DNA from: JBGPYM01 sp041493205
Lineage (GTDB): Bacteria; Bacteroidota; Ignavibacteria; UBA10030; UBA6906
NCBI GenBank assembly: GCA_041493205.1
Contig: JBGPYM010000020.1
Span: forward strand, 1 to 20,956
Reading direction: 5' to 3'
DNA length: 20,956 nucleotides
In this document: positions 1 to 7,158 of the stretch, piece by piece
How the letters are laid out: every line of letters begins with the position of its first letter
Numbering within the stretch: the first letter of the stretch is position 1
Program-made: the position numbers and the translations under genes
The notes under the pieces: generated by a model
What the model was told of the DNA's origin: nothing
Databases searched by the model: none
Seen by the model: only the letters and a program-made list of their open reading frames with translations

Positions 1-300
1 CCGGTACGGTGCCCGCTCATTGATGACCACTTTGTAGGAATTGTAAAGGTCGTGACCGCGATAGCGGGAAGGCAGGGAACTGCTGCTCGCCCAGCGTGCG
101 CCATTATAGTAGTAGAATCTCTGGAGCGGAACATTATAGTAGACTTCCAGATCAGGGAAGTAGTAATACTCGGCATGGTCGTAACCTGTCGGGCCCCAGA
201 TCGGTTGACGATCGACATTGAGGTTGAGACTGACGCGAACCTGTGCGCCGGCAACGCTGCACACGATCACGGCGATGAGTACCACAATGAGTTTACGCAT
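1..300 (-). CDS. Small Tyr-rich secreted protein, 3' end cut by window edge
   Basis: The minus-strand frame is open from an ATG at 300 to the window edge without a stop, so only the first 100 codons are present. The N-terminus (MRKLIVVLIAVIVCSVAGAQ) is a clear Sec signal peptide with a likely cleavage after AGA. The mature part is rich in tyrosine and tryptophan, with EYYYFPDLEVYYNVPLQRF, FYYYNGARW and LPSRYRGHDLYNSYKVVIN. These motifs are typical of small exported proteins of unknown function found in Bacteroidota and relatives. A good Shine-Dalgarno (CAGGAG) lies just upstream of the ATG. The gap to the upstream DUF6600-type gene is 36 nt, so it is probably the last visible gene of that operon. 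No enzymatic role can be assigned; a periplasmic or surface role is inferred. Confidence 0.8.
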   Translation of the reverse strand, partial: MRKLIVVLIAVIVCSVAGAQVRVSLNLNVDRQPIWGPTGYDHAEYYYFPDLEVYYNVPLQRFYYYNGARWASSSSLPSRYRGHDLYNSYKVVINERAPYR

Positions 301-336
301 ATGGTTCTCCTGAGTGGATTGACACTCGTGTGACGG

Positions 337-1260
337 TTAATCGACTCGTTTCCGCTGATCCTTCTCCTGCCCGGCGTTCAGTCGCCTGGATGAAGGGGTC
401 TCGCGCTTCTGGTTCTTCTCCCGGTCGTTTGTGAGATGGACCGCATTTCTTGCTTCAAGGGACCTCACATCGATCCTTTTTGTCACGTTCGATGGTGCCG
501 GACTCTTACCGGTGCCCTCCTTCTTGTGGATCTGCGGCCTGAATATCTGGAGCTCGCTGTCGGTCAGATGGTGACCCGGCGAATCGCTGTCCCGGATGAA
601 CACCTGGGTGACCGGTGCCTGTGTGCGCTTCTGAACGTCATCACGGCCAGGACCCGCGATAAACGTGGCGTTCCGACGGGCGTCCTTTTGCGTGGTCGCG
701 ATCACTCGTGAATTCATCAGAATCGCGGAGTTGTCCGCGCGGTCGATCAGGTGCCGGCTCACATCGGGCCGCGCCATATCGGTATCCCGCACGAATATCC
801 ATCGCTCGTTTCGTTCGCGGTAGTCTCTCCCAAGCGCCAGTGCAACGCTGGTGCCGGGGCGCAGCGGGGCCCAGCCGAAATAACCGGGGGACCGCCTCCA
901 CGTTACCCACGCAGGCGCCCATTCATCGTCCGGAATCCAGAGCCAGCCGTACTGTGTATCGTAGTCCCAGCGGCCGTAGTGAAAGGCGGCCCAGCCCCAG
1001 GGATAGTCCGAAACCCACGTCCAGCCGTCTTCGGTATATGCCCAGCGGCCCGCAGTGGCGTAGGGGCTGAATCCGGGATCGCCCGCGGGAATCCAGGCGT
1101 ATCCGTATCCCGGATACTCTACCCACGTCCCGTACGGGCTCAGTTCATCATAAAAAAGTTGAAAACTCACCGATACTTGCTGCCCCGAAGCGCGCTGCGG
1201 GACAATCGATGTCACCGCATGCAGCGCAACGAGCAGGGAAACGATCAGTAACGGTCTCAT
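337..1260 (-). CDS. Secreted DUF6600-type protein with YxW repeats
   Basis: This is a 307-residue exported protein. Residues 1-27 form a signal peptide ending near ASG-QQ. Residues about 38-135 carry a run of aromatic repeats: LSPYGTWVEYPGYGYAWIP, WAYTEDGWTWVSDYPWGWA, FHYGRWDYDTQYGWLWIP and WVTWRRSPGYFGWAPLRPG. This pattern is characteristic of the DUF6600 family of secreted proteins, whose function is unknown. The C-terminal half is hydrophilic and rich in Lys/Arg/Glu, probably disordered, and ends in QRKRVD. An AAAGGA Shine-Dalgarno lies 8 nt before the ATG. It follows the SPFH gene by 36 nt and precedes the Tyr-rich secreted gene by 36 nt, suggesting one envelope-related transcript. The family call rests on the repeat pattern; the role is not known. 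Confidence 0.8.
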   Translation of the reverse strand: MRPLLIVSLLVALHAVTSIVPQRASGQQVSVSFQLFYDELSPYGTWVEYPGYGYAWIPAGDPGFSPYATAGRWAYTEDGWTWVSDYPWGWAAFHYGRWDYDTQYGWLWIPDDEWAPAWVTWRRSPGYFGWAPLRPGTSVALALGRDYRERNERWIFVRDTDMARPDVSRHLIDRADNSAILMNSRVIATTQKDARRNATFIAGPGRDDVQKRTQAPVTQVFIRDSDSPGHHLTDSELQIFRPQIHKKEGTGKSPAPSNVTKRIDVRSLEARNAVHLTNDREKNQKRETPSSRRLNAGQEKDQRKRVD

Positions 1261-1296
1261 AGGTGCGTCCTTTCATACAGATGCAGCAACCGCATC

Positions 1297-2187
1297 TCAC
1301 TTCGTATCGAGTATAATCGGCAATCCGTCTTTCCCGGCGCCGACAATGATGACCTTCGTGTTTGGAGAGCTTGCGAGCTTCTCCGTTGCTTCAATCCCTT
1401 TCCACCGGAGCAGCTGATCGCTGATCCCTGCGGCCACAATGGCCTGGAAATCGGCGATTCCCTTCGCTTCAATCCGCTTCCGGTCCGCCTCCTGCTTCTC
1501 CTTCGTGAGAATAAATTCCATGCGCTGGCTCTCCTGATCGGCACGCTGCTTCTGCTCGATGGCCTCGGTCAGCTGGGACGGGAGCGCAACGTTGCGGATG
1601 GGAGTGTTCTCAATAGTAACGCCCCGGGGGGCAACTGTCCTCGCAAGCTCTTCCTGAATCGAAGCGCCGAGCCGTTCCCGTTCGGTGGAATACAGGGCGC
1701 TGGCCTGAAAGCTCGCCGTGACGGCCCTGCAGATGGACCGGAATTGCGGGATCAGAATGATGGTCTCGTAGTCGCCGCCGGCAACAGTCTTGTACACGCG
1801 GCCAGCAGAATCGGGATTGAGCCTGTACAGCGCGCTCACTTCCAGTCCGATCGTGAGACCTTCGCGTGAGAGGACCTGCATGGTTTCTTTGTGTTCCTGT
1901 GTCTGGATGGAGTACTTGATGACGTTCGCCAGGGGGTTCACCGGATTGATGCCGGCCCGCAGGGTCTGATCCGACACAACGCCGAAGAAATCCACCACAC
2001 CGACGTGGCCGGCGGGGATTTGCGTGAAACACTGAAGGGCGGTAATAATGCCAAAAACTACCGCCACCAGGCCGCTTACCGTGGCGATGGGGCGTGATGC
2101 CGGGGCATTCTGACGTTCACTTCTTTTGGCACCTCGCCAGGCGAAGGCGGCAGCAATGGTAATCACGATGGTAAGGATAAAGATCAT
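1297..2187 (-). CDS. SPFH/prohibitin-family membrane protein
   Basis: This is a 296-residue Band-7 (SPFH) protein. There is a hydrophobic N-terminal segment (residues 1-16) and a second one around residues 36-52 (VSGLVAVVFGIITALQCF). The SPFH core follows, starting IPAGHVGVVDFFGVV, with the prohibitin-like motifs TREGLTIGLEVSALYRLNPD (read here as SREGLT...) and a central VAPRGVTIENTPIRNVALP. The end is a charged helical region (residues about 205-250, EAIEQKQRADQESQRMEF) typical of the coiled coil that drives ring assembly. Members form membrane microdomain scaffolds and often modulate membrane proteases; the client here is unknown. It lies 37 nt after the CsbD-like gene in the same direction. 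A 6-bp hairpin (AGATGC/GCATCT) overlaps the stop codon, but it lacks a U tract. Confidence 0.9.
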   Translation of the reverse strand: MIFILTIVITIAAAFAWRGAKRSERQNAPASRPIATVSGLVAVVFGIITALQCFTQIPAGHVGVVDFFGVVSDQTLRAGINPVNPLANVIKYSIQTQEHKETMQVLSREGLTIGLEVSALYRLNPDSAGRVYKTVAGGDYETIILIPQFRSICRAVTASFQASALYSTERERLGASIQEELARTVAPRGVTIENTPIRNVALPSQLTEAIEQKQRADQESQRMEFILTKEKQEADRKRIEAKGIADFQAIVAAGISDQLLRWKGIEATEKLASSPNTKVIIVGAGKDGLPIILDTK

Positions 2188-2224
2188 GGTCGCTCTCTTT
2201 TCGGGTTGTGGTGATTGTGAATGG

Positions 2225-2554
2225 TCAACGACGCGTTCTTGCTAGCACCCGTTTCCTGGATGGCTTTGCCCGTCTGACGGGCTTGCGGGCCGCATGGACC
2301 TTGTCGTGCATGGCCTTTTGCAATCGGAGCAGGCGGCTGTTCGATTTCTTGAGTTGCTCGACGGTTTTCCTGAACTTATTGACCTGGCCCTTTGTCTCTT
2401 CCCGGGCCATTCCGTATCTCTCCTGAAGCCTGCCGACGAGATCTTCATACCTGCCTGCGATCGCAGCCAGTTCGTCGTTCATAATTTTCCCCCAATGCTG
2501 CATCGCTTTCCCCCTGCGCTGCTTCCATTGTCCTTCTATGCGGTCCCAGTTCAT
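2225..2554 (-). CDS. CsbD-like stress protein with basic C-terminal tail
   Basis: The N-terminal 60 residues are a textbook CsbD domain: MNWDRIEGQWKQ at the start, then GKIMNDELAAIAGRYEDLVG and LQERYGMAREE. CsbD-like proteins are small, abundant general-stress proteins of unknown mechanism. I chose the ATG at 2554 over an in-frame ATG at 2572. The family starts with MNWD, and an AAGGAG Shine-Dalgarno sits 8 nt before 2554, inside the longer reading. Residues about 66-109 are an unusual highly basic extension (ARKPVRRAKPSRKRVLARTR), not part of a normal CsbD protein of about 60-70 residues. It suggests nucleic-acid or membrane-surface binding. This is probably the first gene of the four-gene operon running to the window edge. 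Confidence 0.85.
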   Translation of the reverse strand: MNWDRIEGQWKQRRGKAMQHWGKIMNDELAAIAGRYEDLVGRLQERYGMAREETKGQVNKFRKTVEQLKKSNSRLLRLQKAMHDKVHAARKPVRRAKPSRKRVLARTRR

Positions 2555-2751
2555 CGCTCCAGCTCCTTCCATGCAAGAAAATGTGCCGACAGTCGATCCT
2601 GTCAGCGTACAAGTAAATGTGATGCTCGGACTATGGATGAAATATGCAGATGTTCTGCCGGGAAGGAAATCGACCTAAAGGTTGAATCTGTAGCTAATCC
2701 CCCCGGAAGACAGGCGGGATTCGCTGGTTGCGGAAGGGGGTGTCGGCGGGT

Positions 2752-3405
2752 TTATGACGGACGATCGTCGCGGGTGAATTGGGCGATCTGGAGACGACTG
2801 TGTAATGCCAGCTTCTCCAGAACATTGTGGACATGGCTCTTTACCGTATAGGTTGCAATGTTGAGCCGCTGAGCGATGTCCTTGTTGCTGAGGCCGTCGG
2901 CAATCAATGCAATGATTTCAAGTTCACGTTTTGTCATGCGCACTGCCTGTTTCAGCGGCACCTTCCCCTTCTTCAGGGCAAGTTCGATGACATGGGAAAA
3001 AAGAGAACCGGTCAGCGGGGTCGGGATGACCTTCCCTCCGTGGGCCACTGACCGGATTGTTCCGAGGAAAGCTTCAATATTCGCATCCTTGAGAATGAAT
3101 CCCGATGCCCCCGCCTCCACAAACTCAACAACGTCAAGCTGTGTGGGAATCAAACCCATCCCGATCACTTTCATCTCAGGCCACGCTTTGCTCACCGATC
3201 GTACTATATGTACGCCGTTCTGATTCCGCAAACCCAGGTCGATGAGAATGACCCGGGGTTTCACGGTGCGTGCCTTGAGCAGGGTATTTTCATTCCCCCC
3301 GGATGCCGCGACGACCTTCATGTCCGGTTCACCGTTGATCATGACGGTGATGCCGTCACGAAGCAGGCGGTTGTCTTCAATCAAAAGAACCCGGATTTTG
3401 CGCAT
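2752..3405 (-). CDS. NarL/LuxR-type response regulator (RR1)
   Basis: This 217-residue protein is a two-domain response regulator. The receiver domain (about 1-125) has acidic residues E10/D11, phospho-acceptor D56 in VILIDLGLR, and K106 in GFILKDA. The usual Ser/Thr of the receiver switch at the end of beta-4 is replaced by Gly84 (IGMGLIP). A longer than usual linker (about 120-152, with LTGSLFSHVIELALKKGK) leads to a LuxR-type helix-turn-helix (MTKRELEIIALIADGLSNKD, then TVKSHVHNVLEKL). It should bind DNA as a phosphorylation-controlled transcription factor; no histidine kinase lies in the window. It begins 33 nt after the stop of radical SAM gene RSAM1 and is probably co-transcribed with it. 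It is closely similar over its full length to RR2 at 15347-16027. The start codon has no evident Shine-Dalgarno. Confidence 0.95.
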   Translation of the reverse strand: MRKIRVLLIEDNRLLRDGITVMINGEPDMKVVAASGGNENTLLKARTVKPRVILIDLGLRNQNGVHIVRSVSKAWPEMKVIGMGLIPTQLDVVEFVEAGASGFILKDANIEAFLGTIRSVAHGGKVIPTPLTGSLFSHVIELALKKGKVPLKQAVRMTKRELEIIALIADGLSNKDIAQRLNIATYTVKSHVHNVLEKLALHSRLQIAQFTRDDRPS

Positions 3406-3438
3406 TGAACACTGTTCGAGGAATCAGGAAAAAAACCT

Positions 3439-5430
3439 CTATTTCCCTTCAACGAGAAGATGGGTAAGGAACCGCGCCCCGTTGACCCACTCGAACAACC
3501 ACACTTCGATCCACTTCAACGGGTTCCATACATGACGGTACCAGTGCCGCCATGCCCGCTGGACGTATGACCTTGTATAGGCTCCTGCAAAGGGGTTGTG
3601 CTTCTTGCACCAGAGCTGCACAACGGACGGGACCTTGACCTCCGGCATGTCATCACGCAGCTTTCTGTACAGGACGGCGAGCTCACGCGCCTTCAGATCC
3701 CGCCAGTCGACCACGTCCTGCCGTGTTTTGACAACCAGATCGTGGAGCGCATCCTCGACCTGGCTCTTCGGACGGCTCTGCAGCCATGCCTCCTCAAGCT
3801 GGAAAAAGAGCTTTACGATCCCCACCAGGCGCGTGCTGATGGTCCTCATCCGGTGCCACCAGAAGGGAACGAACGCTTCCCGCGGGAATCCGGATCGCCG
3901 GTCGTTCTGATGCCGTATCGTCCAGAAGCCGCAGTTCATCGGGTGCAGGTGCTCGATCTTCGATGCATACAGATAGGCCGCAAAGAAGAAGAGCCGGTTC
4001 CAGTACGTGGACCAGTTGTTGCGCCAGACTTTCAGGACGTTGACCATGTGGCCGATCGAGTAGAACTGGTCCCACGCACGCCGGTATGCATCCATCAGCT
4101 CTTCCCTGGTCATCCGTTCCGGGGCGACCGCGACATGTGCCGAATCGTAAGTGTTGAAGTCTTCATGCATCCACCGGCGTTCCTGCCACCAGCGTTGATG
4201 ATCCTTGGAGCCGGGAAGGGGAGACAGGATGTAGAACGAAGCGGAATCGAATCCGATGCGCTGAAGCTCGGTAATATCCGTCTGGATGCTTGAGGGAGTG
4301 TCGAACGGGAGCCCGAGGATGTACCCCGCGTGACAGGCAATGCCGAGGGAATGTAGATGGTCGGCCAGATCCTTGTATTCAGAGACCTGGTTCTGGAACT
4401 TCCCCTGGGAGCGGAGGTTGTCCCGATTCACGCTTTCGACGCCAAAAAATGTCTGATTGCACCCCGCGCGCGCGGCAAGCTTGAAAAAGTCGCCGGGCGG
4501 AATCTTGCGCGCGGCAAGGTCGCTCTGCATCATGAACGTGAAGGGGATGTTCTCTTCTTCCCGAAGCTTGATCAGCCCGGCGAAGAGCTCGCGCCACCGT
4601 GGGTTGCGTGCGATATTGTCGTCTGTAAAAAAACTGTGCTCGACGCCCGCGTCATGATAATTCCGCCGCACAAACTCCACCACCTGCTCCGGCTCCCTGC
4701 ATCGCATCGTCCGGCCCTGGACATTGATGATGGTGCAGAATTCACATGTGAACACGCATCCGCGGCCCGTATCGATCGTGCTGTACGGGGATGCAAAACC
4801 TTTGAGATCGGCCTTTGTCAGGCGGGGCGTGGGAATGTTCGAGAGGTCCGGCGTGGGGTTCAGAAAATTGTAGAGCGGTTCCGCGCGTCCCCGGAGTACA
4901 TCCTCAACCACGGCGGGCAGGCGGTCTCCTTCTACCTCGCCCGCAACGAGGATCATGCCGCTCGTCATCGCTTCTCGAAGGCTTGACGTCAACCCGACCA
5001 TCGCAAGCATGCCGCTGACATGGAAGCCGCCCACCATCACGGGAATGTTGTGCGGCAGAAACCACGACGCGATGTCCTGTGCCCGCGGGAACTGGTTGGA
5101 TTGCACCCCCACGAGCATGACGATCGACCGCACGCCGGGGATGCGCGACCGCCGGAGAATTTCCTTCGTCGGGACCCGCTGGATCGCCTCGTCGATCAGG
5201 CGAAGCGTGAGCGGTAGACCCTTGAAGAATGGGTAAGAGTCAAGATCACGAACCAGTGTCCCCATCTGTGTCAGCGTGTTGCTGCGGATGATCCCCACCC
5301 GCATCTGGATGGGGTAGCCGTCGTCCGTGTAGTTGGTCGGACGTATAAGCGTGATGTCCAGTTCGTGTATCCCACATTCACGAGCTGTGTCATAAGACGG
5401 CGCTGCCACGGCCACGGGGGCGTTCTGCAT
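3439..5430 (-). CDS. Cobalamin-type radical SAM protein (RSAM1)
   Basis: From the ATG at 5430 this is 663 residues. The N-terminal 200 residues look like a Rossmann-type B12-binding domain of the radical SAM class, with VMVGGFHVSG near residues 131-140. The radical SAM core carries C225-x3-C229-x2-C232 (GRGCVFTCEFCTI) for the 4Fe-4S cluster. It continues with FFTDDNIARNPRW, GVESVN and GYILGLPFDTP, all typical of this superfamily. The C-terminal 200 residues are Trp/Arg-rich and unassigned. The reading frame stays open to 5595, but that extension runs toward a dispersed repeat and has an atypical composition, so I use the internal ATG preceded by CCGGAAA. Such enzymes methylate or rearrange lipids, hopanoids, peptides or antibiotics; the substrate here is unknown. 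RR1 follows 33 nt downstream. Confidence 0.88.
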   Translation of the reverse strand: MQNAPVAVAAPSYDTARECGIHELDITLIRPTNYTDDGYPIQMRVGIIRSNTLTQMGTLVRDLDSYPFFKGLPLTLRLIDEAIQRVPTKEILRRSRIPGVRSIVMLVGVQSNQFPRAQDIASWFLPHNIPVMVGGFHVSGMLAMVGLTSSLREAMTSGMILVAGEVEGDRLPAVVEDVLRGRAEPLYNFLNPTPDLSNIPTPRLTKADLKGFASPYSTIDTGRGCVFTCEFCTIINVQGRTMRCREPEQVVEFVRRNYHDAGVEHSFFTDDNIARNPRWRELFAGLIKLREEENIPFTFMMQSDLAARKIPPGDFFKLAARAGCNQTFFGVESVNRDNLRSQGKFQNQVSEYKDLADHLHSLGIACHAGYILGLPFDTPSSIQTDITELQRIGFDSASFYILSPLPGSKDHQRWWQERRWMHEDFNTYDSAHVAVAPERMTREELMDAYRRAWDQFYSIGHMVNVLKVWRNNWSTYWNRLFFFAAYLYASKIEHLHPMNCGFWTIRHQNDRRSGFPREAFVPFWWHRMRTISTRLVGIVKLFFQLEEAWLQSRPKSQVEDALHDLVVKTRQDVVDWRDLKARELAVLYRKLRDDMPEVKVPSVVQLWCKKHNPFAGAYTRSYVQRAWRHWYRHVWNPLKWIEVWLFEWVNGARFLTHLLVEGK

Positions 5431-5578
5431 GATGGTTTCCGGAGTGGATTGTGTGTTGGACGGACCCTGCTCCGTCCAACATACAAACTTCCACGGCGAG
5501 GCGAAATAGCCCGAAGGGTTGAATTGAGATTTAGTCCCTTGGGAGGGCAAAAAGGCCGCGGATTTCACATATTCAAGG
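5431..5578. other. Leader region upstream of RSAM1
   Basis: This is non-coding sequence between the hairpin repeats and the RSAM1 start. On the minus strand it holds a weak promoter-like pair (TTTCGC, 17 nt, TATGTT) ending about 70 nt before the ATG, which I do not consider convincing. A short CCC-TTCG-GGG hairpin is also present. The in-frame extension of RSAM1 through this stretch shows no recognisable domain. Confidence 0.4.
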
Positions 5579-5727
5579 CAGTAGCACCGGCACATCGTAG
5601 TGGCACGGGCGTGCTATTTACGTCCCGGCGTTGTAGGCCGGACGTCTCGCCCGTGGCTCTTCCCGAGTCTCTGCTGTGCACATTGTAGACTGTCTGTAGT
5701 GGCACCGGCGTCTCCGCCGGTGTCTCT
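5579..5727 (+). repeat. Cluster A of GC-rich hairpin repeats, one copy interrupted
   Basis: Three pieces of the same dispersed repeat lie here in one orientation. A half copy is at 5579-5591 (AGTAGCACCGGC). A copy at 5597-5660 has its left arm (GTAGTGGCACGGGCGT) and right arm (CTCGCCCGTGGCTCT) split by 33 bp. A complete copy is at 5697-5727 (TAGTGGCACCGGCG, then CGCCGGTG). Each complete unit can fold as a GC-rich hairpin (CACGGGCG/CGCCCGTG or CACCGGCG/CGCCGGTG). Without the 33-bp insertion, the start-to-start distance would be 66 bp, matching the roughly 64-bp period of cluster B at 19969-20127. Read as protein on the minus strand the repeat gives ETPVPL-like strings, which create spurious ORFs. 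Confidence 0.85.
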
Positions 5728-5736
5728 CCCCCCAGA

Positions 5737-5768
5737 AACAAAAAGGGGTCACCCAAAAGGTGACCCCT
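5737..5768 (-). terminator. Rho-independent terminator of the pilin-like operon
   Basis: A perfect 9-bp stem (GGGGTCACC at 5745-5753, GGTGACCCC at 5759-5767) encloses a 5-nt loop. On the minus strand it is followed by a run of five T residues, one G and three more T (5744 down to 5736). It lies 30 nt past the stop codon of the gene ending at 5798. Confidence 0.9.
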
Positions 5769-5797
5769 GGTAATACCAACCCCGCCGCTGCCTTTGC

Positions 5798-7087
5798 CTA
5801 AATGCTGTACTGCCCGATGTCAGGGAGACGCATGCTTTCCCACCACCCGAGGATCGGACTTGTGGCGGGGATGAACCCGGGATACGACGGCGGACGGAAA
5901 TTCGGGTCGTACAGCCGGCCGTCGTACGCATAGCTCTTGAAATATCCGCTGTTGAGGACGCCGTTCAGGTTTGTCCCGACTGCGCCCCGGATGTTCTGGA
6001 CGATCGAGCCGTAAATGCTCAGCCTCCCCCGGAGCGTCCCGTTCGAGTAGTTATCACCCGTGAGCGACCCGGAGCGTGCAAAAATATTCCCATCGATCAC
6101 ACAATCTGCCTGGTTGGCCGGGTTGTCGGCGATGATGACGGAACGCTCGGCCACCAGCCCAAGCAGATCCTTCGACGTTGGGACGACACGCGGGTCCTGC
6201 TCGTAAAAGAGGTTGTCTTCGACGTAAATGTCCCCCATGTTGGACGAGATCGTCAACTGGCCGTCGAGCGTCCCCTGGACGTGTACGGTATCGTCACCCA
6301 TGAGTACCCCGCTGAATCCCGATAGGCCGATGCGCACGGAATCGATGACAGGGCCGCTCTTCGAAGCCCTGACGAGCGCCAGTCCGTCACCATGGACCCC
6401 GCTGTTGCCCGGATCAAGTGTTATCCAGATGTTTGGGTTGTTGTAGAACTTTCCGCTGGGATCGTTGGCGACATTGAACACTGCCTGCAGGTCGCTGGGG
6501 AAGTAGACGCTGTCGACGCCTGTCTCATATCCCTTATTAAAGATGGCCTGGTCAACCCCTTTACCCGGGGACGGAGTGAACTTATGAGCCGTGGTGACCC
6601 TGTCCATGAAGACGGGAGAGCCGTTGATCGCAATCGATCCGTTGCTGTGCAGTCTTCCCATGACCGAGTCACCGGAGACCCACTGGCATGGTCCCTCGCC
6701 GTTCGTCATCCACGAGAAGAGCGTAAAGCTCGTGAAGGTGGGCTCGGCAAGGTAGACCTCGATCGTATCGTGCAGGACATCGTTAAATCCGTTGAGCGTG
6801 GAAATGCAGCGTACCACGAGCGGTTCGGCAGCGTCCCGCACCACGGTATACGTGCCGCCGGAGGAATTCTCTACGTAGTCCTGTGAGCCGAACCAGGACG
6901 AATCCTTCACGGCCTTGGTAATCCCCACCTGGGCGCCAGCGAGCGCGAGGTTATGGGATGTAAGGGCCTCATAGTAGTACGTGCTGTTGTGGCCGGCCGA
7001 TCGTGCCCACCGGTTCAGATTCATGGAGACCCCCCCAAGGAGGAATCCCAATCCGATGACGAGTATGAGTTGCGCTCTACCGGCCAT
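5798..7087 (-). CDS. PilX/DUF4900-like pilus-accessory protein
   Basis: This is a 429-residue protein with one N-terminal membrane anchor (residues 6-24, LILVIGLGFLLGGVSMNLN) and a large exported domain. The C-terminal region has LVAERSVIIADN, GNIFARSGSL, LRGRLSIYGSIVQNIRG and YDGRLYDPNFRPPSYPG. This arrangement resembles PilX-like / DUF4900-type proteins of type IV pilus or pseudopilus gene sets; I recall the resemblance but could not test it. There is no canonical prepilin motif (G before FTLIE). I prefer the ATG at 7087 to the GTG at 7093, because AGGGGAG lies 5 nt before the ATG. It is the last of three consecutive genes that each have one N-terminal anchor, and a strong terminator follows. 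A surface or periplasmic structural role is inferred. Confidence 0.7.
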   Translation of the reverse strand: MAGRAQLILVIGLGFLLGGVSMNLNRWARSAGHNSTYYYEALTSHNLALAGAQVGITKAVKDSSWFGSQDYVENSSGGTYTVVRDAAEPLVVRCISTLNGFNDVLHDTIEVYLAEPTFTSFTLFSWMTNGEGPCQWVSGDSVMGRLHSNGSIAINGSPVFMDRVTTAHKFTPSPGKGVDQAIFNKGYETGVDSVYFPSDLQAVFNVANDPSGKFYNNPNIWITLDPGNSGVHGDGLALVRASKSGPVIDSVRIGLSGFSGVLMGDDTVHVQGTLDGQLTISSNMGDIYVEDNLFYEQDPRVVPTSKDLLGLVAERSVIIADNPANQADCVIDGNIFARSGSLTGDNYSNGTLRGRLSIYGSIVQNIRGAVGTNLNGVLNSGYFKSYAYDGRLYDPNFRPPSYPGFIPATSPILGWWESMRLPDIGQYSI

Positions 7088-7158
7088 AATCACTCCCCTG
7101 TGTCAATTGCAACATTGTGTTACATCCCCTCATCACAATTCTCTGTGCACGTCACTTC

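Noticed and set aside
52..333. Plus-strand 93-aa ORF at the left end
   Set aside because: It is antisense to a well-supported secreted protein with signal peptide and Shine-Dalgarno on the minus strand.
2588..2603. GACAG/CTGTC dyad upstream of the CsbD-like gene
   Set aside because: Only 5-bp arms with a 6-nt centre and no promoter recognisable next to it; chance is likely.
3407..3417. LexA-like box GAACACTGTTC before RR1
   Set aside because: The Gram-positive-type box needs GAAC-N4-GTTC; here the centre is 3 nt, and the gene is probably co-transcribed from upstream.
5431..5595. Upstream extension of RSAM1 (55 more residues)
   Set aside because: The stretch has Cys-rich, non-domain sequence, starts at the edge of a dispersed repeat and lacks a ribosome binding site; the ATG at 5430 fits better.
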